A stretch of DNA of 64,000 nt from Dyadobacter sp. 50-39 (lineage in GTDB: Bacteria > Bacteroidota > Bacteroidia > Cytophagales > Spirosomataceae). The translations under genes were made by a program, and so were the position numbers. The DNA is taken from NCBI GenBank assembly GCA_001898145.1, contig MKSR01000029.1:822244-886243 (forward strand). The letters run 5' to 3'. Positions within the stretch are counted from its first letter, which is position 1. Each line of letters begins with the position of its first letter. Below, in pieces: positions 54,539 through 63,948 of this stretch. The notes beneath the pieces were generated by a model. The model saw only the letters and a program-made list of their open reading frames with translations. It was not told the origin of the DNA and made no database searches.

Positions 54539-54880
54539 TCAATTGATTTCAAAAAGTTTGATGGCCGACTGGCCCGTCGTGTCTTTTTCCAGCTCTTTGC
54601 GGAGCTTTTCATTCAGGTACTTTCTAACGGCCAGCTTCCTCACGTCGAGCACCTCTGGCTCCGTCGTTTCCGATACGAGGTAGTTGCTGTGCGCGTAGTA
54701 TCTCACGATCGTCGATTTTTTATCCGGGGACGTTTCCGTTACCCAAAAGCCCTTCTCCGGAAACGGCTGCCGGGCCGGGCGCGCGGTCTTGCCCGCTGCC
54801 TGGTAGTGGATGCCCGAAGCCAGCATCATGCCCGCCAGCATATAATGTGTTAGTGTATTCATAGCCGCATTGCATTTCAA
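54539..54880 (-). CDS. Small exported protein of unknown function
   Basis: The 113-residue protein has a hydrophobic N-terminal segment (residues 7-26, possible signal) and then a charged, mostly helical part with ETTEPEVLDVRKLAVRKYLNEKLRKELEKD. I do not recognise it. Its ATG overlaps the TGA of the membrane protein gene by four bases (ATGA), which supports the start and coupling of the two. Confidence 0.55.
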   Translation of the reverse strand: MKCNAAMNTLTHYMLAGMMLASGIHYQAAGKTARPARQPFPEKGFWVTETSPDKKSTIVRYYAHSNYLVSETTEPEVLDVRKLAVRKYLNEKLRKELEKDTTGQSAIKLFEIN

Positions 54881-55608
54881 CTAAAAAAATGATGGATTAC
54901 CGCTCTGCCTGAGCTCACAAACTTCGGCTCCTGCCAGTGTGCCTTCACCAGGTTCCGGATCACCACGATGTGCGCACACAGGAGAATGGGCACTACCACA
55001 CCCGGTAACAGCACGAAAGGACATCGCAGCACCAGCACATTCGGCTGGTCGAGGCCGATCGTCTGAAAAAAGAACGGTGCAGACAATACGGCGCGGAACA
55101 ATTCGTGGAGCAGCAACCCGAGACACACAAAGTTCCACATCACCATAAGCCGCCACTTCATCCCGCTGCGCATCACTCCGATGAAGTAAATGCAGGGTGC
55201 CGACAGGCCGGCCAGGATATCGGGGTTACCGCCGCCGAAGGTCATTTCATAGGGCACCATTCTGTCGATGAATGCCCAGTACATCACCACGCCTATCGGC
55301 GCGCGGACCACATGGATCATCGTGAGCAGGTCCACATTCATCCGGTCGATGAGCGCTTTCCCGGGCCCGGCCAGAAACAGCCAGGCCATCAGGAGAGCGG
55401 GTGGGACCACGACGAGCATTAATCTGGGAAAAGCGGTATCGGTAACTTTGAAATATCCCGCAAGAGCGGTCCCGCATTGTATCGCTATCCAAAGGGCGAC
55501 CAGCGCGGCGAAGAGCCGGGAGCCTTTTACAGCCTGGTGGAAGGTAAACACCACCAGGAGTGTGATCAGGCCGAATATGGAACTGGTACAGTACGTGGAG
55601 CTGTCCAT
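54877..55608 (-). CDS. Integral membrane protein of unknown function
   Basis: The 243-residue protein has about seven hydrophobic segments (about 8-25, 32-52, 62-80, 95-115, 130-147, 150-172, 195-216). No catalytic motif is evident to me. It is coupled to the small protein downstream (four-base overlap) and starts four bases after the beta-helix lipoprotein gene, so it belongs to the operon. A role in export or anchoring of the operon's lipoproteins is conceivable but not shown. Confidence 0.55.
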   Translation of the reverse strand: MDSSTYCTSSIFGLITLLVVFTFHQAVKGSRLFAALVALWIAIQCGTALAGYFKVTDTAFPRLMLVVVPPALLMAWLFLAGPGKALIDRMNVDLLTMIHVVRAPIGVVMYWAFIDRMVPYEMTFGGGNPDILAGLSAPCIYFIGVMRSGMKWRLMVMWNFVCLGLLLHELFRAVLSAPFFFQTIGLDQPNVLVLRCPFVLLPGVVVPILLCAHIVVIRNLVKAHWQEPKFVSSGRAVIHHFFS

Positions 55609-55612
55609 CCTC

Positions 55613-57082
55613 CTACTCTTTCAGCAGCTTGGCCTGTGCGTTGTCTTTGAATGTGTTGACGGTTTCTACGTCGGCATTGACCGTACCCTGGTAGTTGACG
55701 AAGATGCCGTAGCCTCCGCTGTTTGATATCAGCGACTTGCGGATGGCCATACGCGACTGCCCGCCGTAGATGGCAATGTTAGCCTTCTTGCCCGACACGA
55801 TCGCGATGTTGCCGCCGCCGGATACTTCCGCATTTTCGATCACGTTCTTATCGCTCGTAGAGAAACATAGCAAACCTTTCCAGTAAGCCGCTGTATTTTC
55901 GGCACCACGGATGATGATTTTGTTGGTTTCAGTTCCTACCGCATTGAAATAGCCGTCCTCGATGGTGATATAGCCTGCGCGGCCCACTTCGATGATCACG
56001 CCGGGAAGCAGCTTCCAGTTGGCGTCTGATGCGATATTTTCAAGTATGCGGTAAGGGGTTTTGTCTTTGAAACCTTTCCATACTACCTCCGTCGTGGCGC
56101 TTTTAGGCAGGGACGATCCGAAGATCTCGACCACATTACGGCCGTTCCCATTGGTGAATTTCGAATCCGTATCCAGGTTTTTCACGTTTTCGGCCCCCAT
56201 CAGAATACCGGCTTCGGTGTTGTCTTTGAAATTGTTCTTTTCAAAAGACGCCAGGATGACCGAGTAATCGAGGTACAGGCCGTACCCTGCATTCTGCTCG
56301 AACGAACAGTTTTTGATATTCACTTCGGCCCGCCCGGATCCGAGCACAGCCATACCAGCCTTAGTCGTCGCATAAAGCGGCTTGCTGCCTGCGTGCATTA
56401 CCTGCACGTTTTCGAGCGTATTCGCGCTGCTCGACGAGCGGAACACGATACCCGACCAGAAACCCTTGGTAGTTTCCTTACCAATAAACCGGATCGGTTT
56501 GGCCGAATCGCCTTTCGCGAGCAGCACACCGCCTCCATCATTGATTTCGATGCGGGTATCCCTTGCAAATGCGATCACGACGCCCGGTTTGATTTCGAGC
56601 TCGGCATTTACCGACACGTTCGCATTCACGATGTAATCCGGTATGGCCGGATTGTTGATGCGGTCGGTCAACGTCAGCTTGGCGCGGATATTGGCATCGA
56701 TCACGATCGGCTCGATCACCGTGGCAGTGATCAGTACTTTGTCCTTACTCTGACCATTGGCGTTGCTGATGGTCAGCTCTACTTCATACTCGCCCGGGAG
56801 GTCGGCGGTGAAAGTTGGCTTGGCTGTGGTAGCCGACGCCAGGTTCGCTGTACTTCCTGCCGGTTTCTTACTGAATGCCCAGCTGAATTCGAAAGGCTTG
56901 CTCTCACTGTCGGCAGATGCGCTGCCGTCGAGGTTCACAACAGAGCCTGCGTTTACATTCTGGTCCGCTCCTGCTTTGGCGGTCAATGTGTTGGATGGTT
57001 TTACATCTTCGTCTTCCTTGCAGCTACCCAGCAACAGGGTAAATGACAAGGCAGCCCAAAGAATTCTTCTTGCTTTTAACAT
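55613..57082 (-). CDS. Lipoprotein with PKD domain and right-handed beta-helix repeats
   Basis: The 489-residue lipoprotein has a lipobox LLLGSC21 and a PKD-like Ig domain at about 35-122 (AGADQNVNAGSVVNLDGSASAD, near-identical to typical PKD starts). A parallel beta-helix follows at about 160-489 with repeated N-x-x-x-x-N and GYGLYLDYSVILASFEKNNF, GGYGIFVNYQGTVNADVETVN segments. Such proteins bind or act on polysaccharides. It heads the five-gene operon, with 149 bases upstream of it before the LytR-like gene. Confidence 0.7.
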   Translation of the reverse strand: MLKARRILWAALSFTLLLGSCKEDEDVKPSNTLTAKAGADQNVNAGSVVNLDGSASADSESKPFEFSWAFSKKPAGSTANLASATTAKPTFTADLPGEYEVELTISNANGQSKDKVLITATVIEPIVIDANIRAKLTLTDRINNPAIPDYIVNANVSVNAELEIKPGVVIAFARDTRIEINDGGGVLLAKGDSAKPIRFIGKETTKGFWSGIVFRSSSSANTLENVQVMHAGSKPLYATTKAGMAVLGSGRAEVNIKNCSFEQNAGYGLYLDYSVILASFEKNNFKDNTEAGILMGAENVKNLDTDSKFTNGNGRNVVEIFGSSLPKSATTEVVWKGFKDKTPYRILENIASDANWKLLPGVIIEVGRAGYITIEDGYFNAVGTETNKIIIRGAENTAAYWKGLLCFSTSDKNVIENAEVSGGGNIAIVSGKKANIAIYGGQSRMAIRKSLISNSGGYGIFVNYQGTVNADVETVNTFKDNAQAKLLKE

Positions 57083-57231
57083 GGCTAATACTCCAAATGA
57101 TTTAAATGAATTTTACTTCCATTTCTCAATGGCGGTGCAATTTTAAATCGATTTGGCGAGCCTGGGAAGCGCCGGAAAGCAAGTGTCGATCAACAGCGGA
57201 TTTTGTCGACAAACGCCATTTGCCGCGCCAT

Positions 57232-57954
57232 TTAGAAGGTCAGCTTGAAACGGCGCTGGCAGTCGTTACGGAAATTGCGGCCAATGGGAAGCTCTTTTCC
57301 CGCAATTTCGAGCTTGTGGGAATGGTAACTTTCGACCTTATCGACCGACACAATAAAGGAGCGGTGAATGCGGATAAACCCGTCTTCGGGCAACAGCTCT
57401 TCGAGCAGGCTGATTTTTTGTTTTGAAATGAGTGCCTTTTCCTTCAAAACCACTTTAATATAGTCCCGCAAACTCTCGATCCAGTAAATATCGTTCACAT
57501 TCACCTTCACCATTTTACGGTCTACTTTTAAATACAAAAACACATCCTGGCTAGCCTGCGCAGCCTTTTGCGCCACCGATACCGATTGGTTGGTGATATT
57601 TAAACCCGTAAAAACCTTGTCCATCGCGCGAAGAAATCTTTCGAACGGAATGGGTTTCAAGAGGTAATCCACTGCATTCAGGTCGAAGCCCTCCACGGCG
57701 TAATCCTGGTAAGCGGTTGTAAAAACGACTTTCGGCGGGTTTTTGAGGCTTCTGAGCAGGTCGGTACCTTTAAGGCCGGGCATTTTCACGTCAAGGAACA
57801 TCAGGTCGATCTTCTGCTGCTGCAACACCTGGAATGCCTGGATCGCGTCCTGGCAGCGGGCCGCGACCTCTATTTCCGCAAAATTGGCGAGATAGTTGTC
57901 CAGTACTTCGATGGCGTGGGGTTCATCGTCCACCAGAATGGCTTTCAGCTTCAT
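57232..57954 (-). CDS. LytTR response regulator
   Basis: The 240-residue regulator has a receiver domain with the phospho-acceptor Asp55 in LMFLDVKMPG, Thr near 84 in VFTTAY, Lys near 105 in LLKPI and a C-terminal LytTR DNA-binding domain (about 135-240: VNVNDIYWIESLRDYIKV, FIRIHRSFIVSVDKVESY). It is four bases downstream of the cognate histidine kinase. Binding sites are expected near target promoters; the operon beginning at 57082 is the nearest candidate. Confidence 0.9.
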   Translation of the reverse strand: MKLKAILVDDEPHAIEVLDNYLANFAEIEVAARCQDAIQAFQVLQQQKIDLMFLDVKMPGLKGTDLLRSLKNPPKVVFTTAYQDYAVEGFDLNAVDYLLKPIPFERFLRAMDKVFTGLNITNQSVSVAQKAAQASQDVFLYLKVDRKMVKVNVNDIYWIESLRDYIKVVLKEKALISKQKISLLEELLPEDGFIRIHRSFIVSVDKVESYHSHKLEIAGKELPIGRNFRNDCQRRFKLTF

Positions 57955-57957
57955 AGT

Positions 57958-59055
57958 TCAGATTTCCAATCGTTTGTCAAGGTCAATTTCCAGGATCACG
58001 GCAAAAACGTCCTCCTCATCCATAATTTTGAGATGATGTGCCGACGGATAAAGGATTTCGAGCCGCTTCCGCACATTCGCGAGGCCTATGCTCACGTGAT
58101 GCGGGCGATCGTCGTGCGCGGCGGTTTCGGGCTTGCTGTTCGATATCTTAAATTTCAACGCATTGTTCTTCACCCGTAAATCCATATTGATCCAAGCCTG
58201 GCCGATCTGCTCGCTCGCACCATGCTTGAACGCATTCTCAACGAGCGGCAATATCAGCAGCGGCGCAATGCGGTATTCGGGCGACATGCCATTGATACTG
58301 AAATGGATATCCAGCCGCTCCTCGTACCGTATTTTTTCCAGTTCAATATAACTTTTAAGAATGCTAATATCCCTTTCGAGCTGCACAATCTCCGTGTTCG
58401 CTTCGTAAAGCATATACCGCAATATCTCAGCCAGCCCCATTACCACGCCCGGCGACTGCGGCGACTGTTTGAGGGTCAACGCATACAGGTTATTTAATGT
58501 ATTGAACAAAAAATGCGGATGCAGCTGCCCTTTAAGGAAATTCAGCTCGGCCTCCATGGCCGCCTGCCGCCTGTCGAACCACATTTTGAAAAATTTGACC
58601 GATAGTGCGATCCAGACGAAAATGTTGGTCTGTTCGAATGCGCTGATCAGGTATGTCGGTTTTGCGAGCTGCTGCCTGAACGTCCCTTCGAGTTTTCGCC
58701 AGACAAACGTCGGGTCGTTCTTTTTCACGGCATTATAAATGATCGGATCGGCTACAAGTATTTCCATGAGCCTGAAAGCCAACGTGGAACCGATCACGAT
58801 CAGCAGAAAAAGCAGGATAAACTGCACGTATTTTTTACGGTCGAAATACCGCGGGATGATCACATATGCGATCAGGTAAAAATAGCCGATGTGTATAGGC
58901 ATGAACAGGGCAACAATGCCGATCGTGAGCCAATAGTCAGGCATACCCGCACCATAAATGATTGTCAGGATCGTCAGCACGGCGAGCCAGAACAGGATAT
59001 GCAGGAAAACTCTTTGGTGTTTAATGTTATTGAGGACCGGGGCAACAGGGCGCAT
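57958..59055 (-). CDS. LytS-type sensor histidine kinase
   Basis: The 365-residue kinase has four N-terminal membrane helices (about 17-33, 42-66, 76-98, 140-155), the phospho-acceptor His181 in QLHPHFLFNTLNNLY and the ATPase part LPLVENAFKHGA and IGLANVRKRLEILYP near 280-340. No periplasmic sensor domain of note is present. The ATG at 59055 is preferred to a TTG 30 bases upstream. It is paired with the LytTR regulator. Confidence 0.9.
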   Translation of the reverse strand: MRPVAPVLNNIKHQRVFLHILFWLAVLTILTIIYGAGMPDYWLTIGIVALFMPIHIGYFYLIAYVIIPRYFDRKKYVQFILLFLLIVIGSTLAFRLMEILVADPIIYNAVKKNDPTFVWRKLEGTFRQQLAKPTYLISAFEQTNIFVWIALSVKFFKMWFDRRQAAMEAELNFLKGQLHPHFLFNTLNNLYALTLKQSPQSPGVVMGLAEILRYMLYEANTEIVQLERDISILKSYIELEKIRYEERLDIHFSINGMSPEYRIAPLLILPLVENAFKHGASEQIGQAWINMDLRVKNNALKFKISNSKPETAAHDDRPHHVSIGLANVRKRLEILYPSAHHLKIMDEEDVFAVILEIDLDKRLEI

Positions 59056-59290
59056 AGTAACAAAGATAACGATTTCGGAGGCCAATACCGGCTTTGAAAA
59101 GCATTGTCGACCGACGTCATACTATTGTCGACAAACGGCACTCGTTCGGGCAATAATCTGGAAGACAGACAAAATATCTCCGCCGGCCGGTGAATCACAG
59201 GGCCCTCACTTCATAATGCGGCCATATCCAGCCTTTGAAAGATAAAATATCCAAATTCAGCCCGCAAATCAGAATTTGTATCTGCAAATA

Positions 59291-59321
59291 TTCCCTCCGG
59301 TGGTTTTTCTACTTAGTTTTG
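59291..59321 (+). promoter_or_regulatory. Candidate ahcY promoter
   Basis: A perfect -7 box TAGTTTTG (59314-59321) lies 35 bases before the ATG. The -33 box is weak (TTCC at the expected spacing). Confidence 0.45.
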
Positions 59322-59356
59322 TGCTAAAATCAAGATATTAACTAAACTGTAAAATA

Positions 59357-60673
59357 ATGGCAACGTCAACCGAAACGTACATTCCGTACAAGGTAAAAGA
59401 CATCTCGCTGGCCGAATGGGGCCGTAAAGAAATCACATTGGCAGAAGCTGAAATGCCTGGTTTGATGGCGATCCGTGCCGAATACGGTCCGTCGCAGCCT
59501 TTGGCAGGTGCACGTGTTGCAGGTTGCTTGCACATGACGATCCAGACTGCCGTTCTGATCGAAACCCTTACAGCTTTGGGTGCAGAGGTTACCTGGTCTT
59601 CCTGTAACATCTTCTCTACGCAAGACCACGCAGCAGCAGCTATCGCAGCAGCGGGTATCCCGGTTTACGCGTGGAAAGGAATGAACGAAGAGGAATTCAA
59701 CTGGTGTATCGAGCAGACTTTGTTCTTCGGCGAAGACCGTAAGCCCCTCAACATGATCCTCGACGACGGTGGTGACCTTACCAACATGGTATTCGACGAA
59801 TATCCTGAGCTGATCGACGGTATCAAAGGTCTTTCGGAAGAAACTACAACCGGTGTTCACCGCTTGTACGAGCGCTACAAAAACGGAACGCTCCACCTGC
59901 CGTCTATCAACGTAAACGACTCCGTAACAAAGTCTAAATTCGACAACAAATACGGCTGCCGCGAGTCATTGGTTGACTCTATCCGCCGCGCAACCGACTT
60001 GATGCTCGCTGGTAAAGTAGCAGTAGTAGCAGGTTACGGCGACGTAGGTAAAGGTTCTGCGGAATCACTCCGTGGCGCAGGCTGCCGCGTACTGGTTACC
60101 GAAATCGACCCTATATGCGCATTGCAGGCTGCTATGGACGGTTTTGAAGTAGTAACGATGGATGAAGCTGCGGACCGCGCTAATATCTTCGTTACGGCAA
60201 CCGGTAACTACAAAATCATTACCGACCGTCACTTCCTCAAAATGCGTGACAAAGCGGTAGTTTGTAACATCGGTCACTTCGATAACGAAATCGATATGGC
60301 CTGGTTGAACAAATCTTACGGCCACACCAAGTCGCAGATCAAACCGCAGGTGGATATTTACAATGTGGAAGGTAAAGACATCATCGTGCTCGCAGAAGGC
60401 CGTCTGGTGAACCTGGGCTGCGCGATGGGCCATCCGTCATTCGTAATGTCCTGCTCATTCTCGAACCAGACTTTGGCTCAGATCGAACTTTGGACTAACA
60501 CGGCTGCTTACGAGAAGAAAGTATACGTTCTTCCAAAAGCACTGGATGAGAAAGTAGCTGCATTGCACCTGGCACACGTAGGCGCGAACCTCGACAAACT
60601 GACTGACGAGCAGGCTGCTTACATTGGTGTAACTGTGGAAGGTCCTTTCAAAGCGGAGACTTACCGTTACTAA
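59357..60673 (+). CDS. ahcY: Adenosylhomocysteinase
   Basis: The 438-residue enzyme splits S-adenosylhomocysteine to adenosine and homocysteine, using bound NAD, to recycle the methyl cycle. It has [13 protein letters not shown] near 55-67, [14 protein letters not shown] near 187-200, the NAD motif [17 protein letters not shown] near 221-237 and the conserved end FKAETYRY. C-ending codons dominate, indicating high expression. It ends at a strong terminator. Confidence 0.97.
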   Translation: MATSTETYIPYKVKDISLAEWGRKEITLAEAEMPGLMAIRAEYGPSQPLAGARVAGCLHMTIQTAVLIETLTALGAEVTWSSCNIFSTQDHAAAAIAAAGIPVYAWKGMNEEEFNWCIEQTLFFGEDRKPLNMILDDGGDLTNMVFDEYPELIDGIKGLSEETTTGVHRLYERYKNGTLHLPSINVNDSVTKSKFDNKYGCRESLVDSIRRATDLMLAGKVAVVAGYGDVGKGSAESLRGAGCRVLVTEIDPICALQAAMDGFEVVTMDEAADRANIFVTATGNYKIITDRHFLKMRDKAVVCNIGHFDNEIDMAWLNKSYGHTKSQIKPQVDIYNVEGKDIIVLAEGRLVNLGCAMGHPSFVMSCSFSNQTLAQIELWTNTAAYEKKVYVLPKALDEKVAALHLAHVGANLDKLTDEQAAYIGVTVEGPFKAETYRY

Positions 60674-60690
60674 TAACAGGATTGATATAG

Positions 60691-60726
60691 AAAGACCGGC
60701 CTGCGTTGAGCGGGCCGGTCTTTTTT
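60691..60726 (+). terminator. Rho-independent terminator after ahcY
   Basis: The stem AAAGACCGGCC (60691-60701) pairs with GGCCGGTCTTT (60713-60723), with an 11-base loop and a T6 tract. It lies between convergent genes. Confidence 0.85.
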
Positions 60727-60761
60727 ATTGCCGTAGCTGCGGGCCTAATGTCAGCCCTGCC

Positions 60762-61637
60762 TTACGCTTCCGGTCTCCCTGCTGCGGGAGGAATAAGATC
60801 CGCCGGCCGGGCCGGTGTCGGGAAAGAAATATTGTTTTCATCAAAAACCCGTTTTACCACCTTCATAGCCGCACTTTTGGCGGGGCCGGGGCCTGTTTTG
60901 TCCTGCCGGATCCAGAAGAGAATTTCAAAATCGATGCTTTTCTCCGTAAAGCGGGTAAAATTGAACTCGACCGCCTTCAAAGGATCGATGAAATCCAGTT
61001 TTTTGATCACGCTCAGTGCTAGGTTTTCTACCAATACGAGATCGTCCTTATAACCAATGCTGCCCTCCATCCGTACACGTCGCTCGCCCGAATGCGTGAA
61101 ATTGACGATCGGCTTCTGAAAAATATCCTTACTGGGCAGCTCCACCTGCTGTCCTTCGAAATTATCCAGCTTCACCGAACGCAGCCCAATCGACAGTACT
61201 TTTCCCGTGTAGCCGTTGGTTTCGATAACGTCCCCTACCTGTATCGGCCGCTGGATAGCGATAAATGCGCCGGAAATGAAGTTGGTGGTGAGATCCTGAA
61301 ATGCAAAACCGAGCGCCAGCGCGAGCACACCCGCACCGGCGAGTAACGAGGTAACCGTTTTATCAAGACCCAGCACACCCAACGCAAAGAAGAAGCCGGT
61401 CGTAATGATGGCAATGCGGGTAATGGTGGAAATCAAGCCTACCAGCGCGACGTTCTGGGACGCGTGCCCCAATATCCGCTCGATGAACTTGCCGCCCAGC
61501 CTCGACAAGAATCTGAAAACCACGAGGATGACGACAGCGATGAGCAGGTTCGGCAACAGGCGGTATGCTTCCACAGTCCAACGGTCCACCTTGATGGCGA
61601 TGGGGTCTACTATTTTGGAAATTTGTGCAAAAATCAT
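60762..61637 (-). CDS. MscS-family mechanosensitive channel
   Basis: The 291-residue protein has three N-terminal membrane segments (about 27-42, 65-87, 90-115) and the MscS signature ALALGFAFQDLTTNFISGAFI near 106-126, followed by the beta domain (VGDVIETNGYTGKVLSIGLRSV). It opens on membrane tension and releases solutes in osmotic downshock. Length is typical of short MscS proteins. It is convergent with ahcY. Confidence 0.9.
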   Translation of the reverse strand: MIFAQISKIVDPIAIKVDRWTVEAYRLLPNLLIAVVILVVFRFLSRLGGKFIERILGHASQNVALVGLISTITRIAIITTGFFFALGVLGLDKTVTSLLAGAGVLALALGFAFQDLTTNFISGAFIAIQRPIQVGDVIETNGYTGKVLSIGLRSVKLDNFEGQQVELPSKDIFQKPIVNFTHSGERRVRMEGSIGYKDDLVLVENLALSVIKKLDFIDPLKAVEFNFTRFTEKSIDFEILFWIRQDKTGPGPAKSAAMKVVKRVFDENNISFPTPARPADLIPPAAGRPEA

Positions 61638-61809
61638 GGTGCTATTAATGCGGCCACCCTATCGAATTAATAAGCGGCCGACTTCCTTTAAACACGGCAA
61701 AACTCGGAAATGTTGTGTGGTTTCCAAAAATACGCTGCACAAAACAATCGCCTTCTGTCCGGCCCCTTTTTGACCGCAGACTCTTTTGGGCCTGCCATTG
61801 GTCTATTGC

Positions 61810-61842
61810 TTTCCCTGTGACTCTGAGGCGCTCCTATGTTTG
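61810..61842 (+). promoter_or_regulatory. Candidate promoter of the lipoprotein gene
   Basis: A perfect -7 box TATGTTTG (61835-61842) lies 34 bases before the ATG at 61877; TTTC 21 bases further upstream is a partial -33 box. Confidence 0.45.
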
Positions 61843-61876
61843 ATGCGGTTAAAAATCAATTTTTTCAAACTCAAAC

Positions 61877-62713
61877 ATGATGATTATGAAACTACTTCGA
61901 AGCACTCCACTTTTTATGAAGGGCATCCTGATCGCGGGAATGCTGAGCGGTTGCCAGCATGAGAGCGACATGGTCCCGGCTCCCGAGGCCGCTTCAAGCG
62001 CCTCCGACCAAAATGCGAGAACTGCCGTAGCGGCCGGTACGCTCGTCAAGGATGGTGCCACCGATTTATCATACAATGGTCAGAATCTTCTTCGGAAAGA
62101 ATTTTGCGCCAATGTTTATTCCGAATTCATCTACGCACCGCAACTGATTACGGGTACCAAATATCAATATGGCACCCCGTCGATAGAAACCAAATATACG
62201 TTAGACGCGTCCGGCCGTTGCCTCCAGACTGCCGCTGCCAAGACCTACAAATATGAATACAATGCCAGCGGACAGCTTACCTTGTGCTACAATAAAAATC
62301 AGCCGAATGAGCGAAGGGAATTCACCTATCTGACCGATGCCAATGGCTGGAAAAAATCACTGAGCGTCGTCGCATTCTATGATGCGCAGGGCGCCAAAAC
62401 CAAAGAACTGAAATTCAGCTACGGTGCACCTGGTAGTCTCATCCCGGACAAAGCGCCATTAACACCGGATGTGCTTCCGGTGGGCGTAAGCAGGTATCTG
62501 CCCGTATTCGGCAGTTTCAACACCAATCTTGTCCAAACCCTGATTGAGGATAAATTCCTGCCTAATGGGGAAAAATCGTCGAGCACTGCATTTTTACATA
62601 CTTACACGCTAGACTACGCAGGCAGGGCGAAGAACATTACGGTGAAGAAAGTCAACGGGACATTCGTCTCGTCGACCGATAGAAAATACTTTGTGCCGGC
62701 ATTTAAATTCTAG
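61877..62713 (+). CDS. Lipoprotein with YD-like beta repeats
   Basis: The 278-residue lipoprotein has a lipobox LSGC26 and a mature domain with Rhs/YD-like strands (YTLDASGRCLQTAAAKTYKYEYNASGQL and REFTYLTDANGW, here in parts). The DUF4595-like layout is common in Bacteroidota surface lipoproteins of unknown role. Three closely spaced ATG codons are possible starts (61877, 61880, 61886). The N-terminal part (C26-QHESDMVPAPE...DQNA) resembles the small lipoprotein at 63733. Confidence 0.6.
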   Translation: MMIMKLLRSTPLFMKGILIAGMLSGCQHESDMVPAPEAASSASDQNARTAVAAGTLVKDGATDLSYNGQNLLRKEFCANVYSEFIYAPQLITGTKYQYGTPSIETKYTLDASGRCLQTAAAKTYKYEYNASGQLTLCYNKNQPNERREFTYLTDANGWKKSLSVVAFYDAQGAKTKELKFSYGAPGSLIPDKAPLTPDVLPVGVSRYLPVFGSFNTNLVQTLIEDKFLPNGEKSSSTAFLHTYTLDYAGRAKNITVKKVNGTFVSSTDRKYFVPAFKF

Positions 62714-62724
62714 TAACAAAAATT

Positions 62725-62750
62725 CGGCCCGCGTAAATGCGGGCCGTTTT
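62725..62750 (+). terminator. Rho-independent terminator after the YD-like lipoprotein
   Basis: The stem CGGCCCGC (62725-62732) pairs with GCGGGCCG (62739-62746), with a six-base loop and T4. It lies between convergent genes. Confidence 0.8.
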
Positions 62751-62769
62751 CCATATTGCTTAAACGCTG

Positions 62770-63570
62770 TTAAAGCCTTTCCAGCAATTCCTTCTTTTTT
62801 GTTTGAAACTCCTCCTCGGTAATCTGCCCCTTCTCAAAAAGTACATTCAGCTTCTCAATCGTCGCGATTACAATGTCCTGAGGGCTTCTTCCTTCTGAGT
62901 TCAGGTCCGAGTTGGAGGTAACGTCGTAAGGCATTTCAGGTGTCTGTTGCCTGGGCGCATCGGGATCCGACACCACTTTCAGCTCCGACAGGTCCACCTG
63001 GCCGTCCTGGCTCGTGAACCGGTGAGAACTCGTAGCACCCTGCTGTTGAGAAACACCCGTAATGTGATGGTGCTTGGTGTCATAAATCGTCCTTTTACCG
63101 CCGTCTTCGATTACCAGCCGACGAACGGATGCAAAGTATGCGTACCGGAAATTATTCTGCGAACCCGAGGCAGTCGGGCTTCCAAAAACCGCCGGCCACG
63201 TGTGACTTGGCTGTTCGAACAAGCTTCCGGCGCTTTGCGTATACGACTTATCGTTCATTCCGGAAAGTGCAGCTTCCGTTTTAGGTTTACTGTCTTCAAA
63301 CAATATGGCTGTCGAAACGAGCTCAGCGAGCTCTGTACAAAGCTTGTCCACCTTCTGACGAAGGGAAGCGTTGAACATATCGCCCACCATCGTCATGCCG
63401 CCTTTCATCCACTGGCCCTGGCCTCCGAGCTCGGGGAGATTGAACTGGGCCATGGTTCCGTTACCGCGGATGATCGCATCCAGCAAAGATTCGACCGTTT
63501 GGGATTGTAAATTATATCGGGCCGCAAAGTCATCGACTTTCAACCGTCCCTCATTTGTGAGTGTTTTCAT
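62770..63570 (-). CDS. SHOCT-domain protein
   Basis: The 266-residue protein ends with a SHOCT-type short helical domain (IEKLNVLFEKGQITEEEFQTKKKELLERL at about 238-266), preceded by a PH-like or low-complexity region. The N-terminal part begins MKTLTNEGRLKVDDFAARY. No signal peptide is present. SHOCT domains mediate oligomerisation in many bacterial proteins; the cellular role is unknown. It is convergent with the YD-like lipoprotein. Confidence 0.65.
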   Translation of the reverse strand: MKTLTNEGRLKVDDFAARYNLQSQTVESLLDAIIRGNGTMAQFNLPELGGQGQWMKGGMTMVGDMFNASLRQKVDKLCTELAELVSTAILFEDSKPKTEAALSGMNDKSYTQSAGSLFEQPSHTWPAVFGSPTASGSQNNFRYAYFASVRRLVIEDGGKRTIYDTKHHHITGVSQQQGATSSHRFTSQDGQVDLSELKVVSDPDAPRQQTPEMPYDVTSNSDLNSEGRSPQDIVIATIEKLNVLFEKGQITEEEFQTKKKELLERL

Positions 63571-63732
63571 ACCAATTTCTGTTTGCCCTTTGCTGGCAAA
63601 AACAATGCCATACAGTTATTACAAACCGAAGACTTATCCAGCCAAGCCATTAAGACATTGTATTTTTTGCAGCACCTGCCCCGCCTTATGTTTGAATTGA
63701 CAATAATTATTGTTTAACCAATCCATTATGTT

Positions 63733-63894
63733 ATGAAAAAAATGAACATTGCGGGAGCAGTATTGAAAATGGCGCTGCTGGGCGGCGTTGTCTTCGGATG
63801 CAGGCAGGAGGAAACACTCATGCCACAATCAGAGCAAAATGTTGCAGCAGAAGATCAAAATGCAAAAGTGAACGCCACGAGCATTCAATTGTAA
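63733..63894 (+). CDS. Small lipoprotein, possibly truncated paralogue
   Basis: The 53-residue protein has a lipobox VVFGC23 and a short tail rich in E/Q/N. Its start and tail (CRQEETLMPQ...AAEDQNAK) match the first part of the lipoprotein at 61877 (CQHESDMVPAP...SASDQNAR), but the frame ends at 63892 with no further domain. It may be a truncated relative or a genuine short lipoprotein. It is too short for most callers. Confidence 0.45.
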   Translation: MKKMNIAGAVLKMALLGGVVFGCRQEETLMPQSEQNVAAEDQNAKVNATSIQL

Positions 63895-63948
63895 GCAACC
63901 GCCTGTGACCATCTTCCAGGTCTGATTGAGAATTCTGAATTTTGGGAT

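Noticed and set aside
59055-59085. Extended start of the LytS-type kinase at a TTG
   Set aside because: The ATG at 59055 places the membrane segments normally; the extension adds no family similarity.
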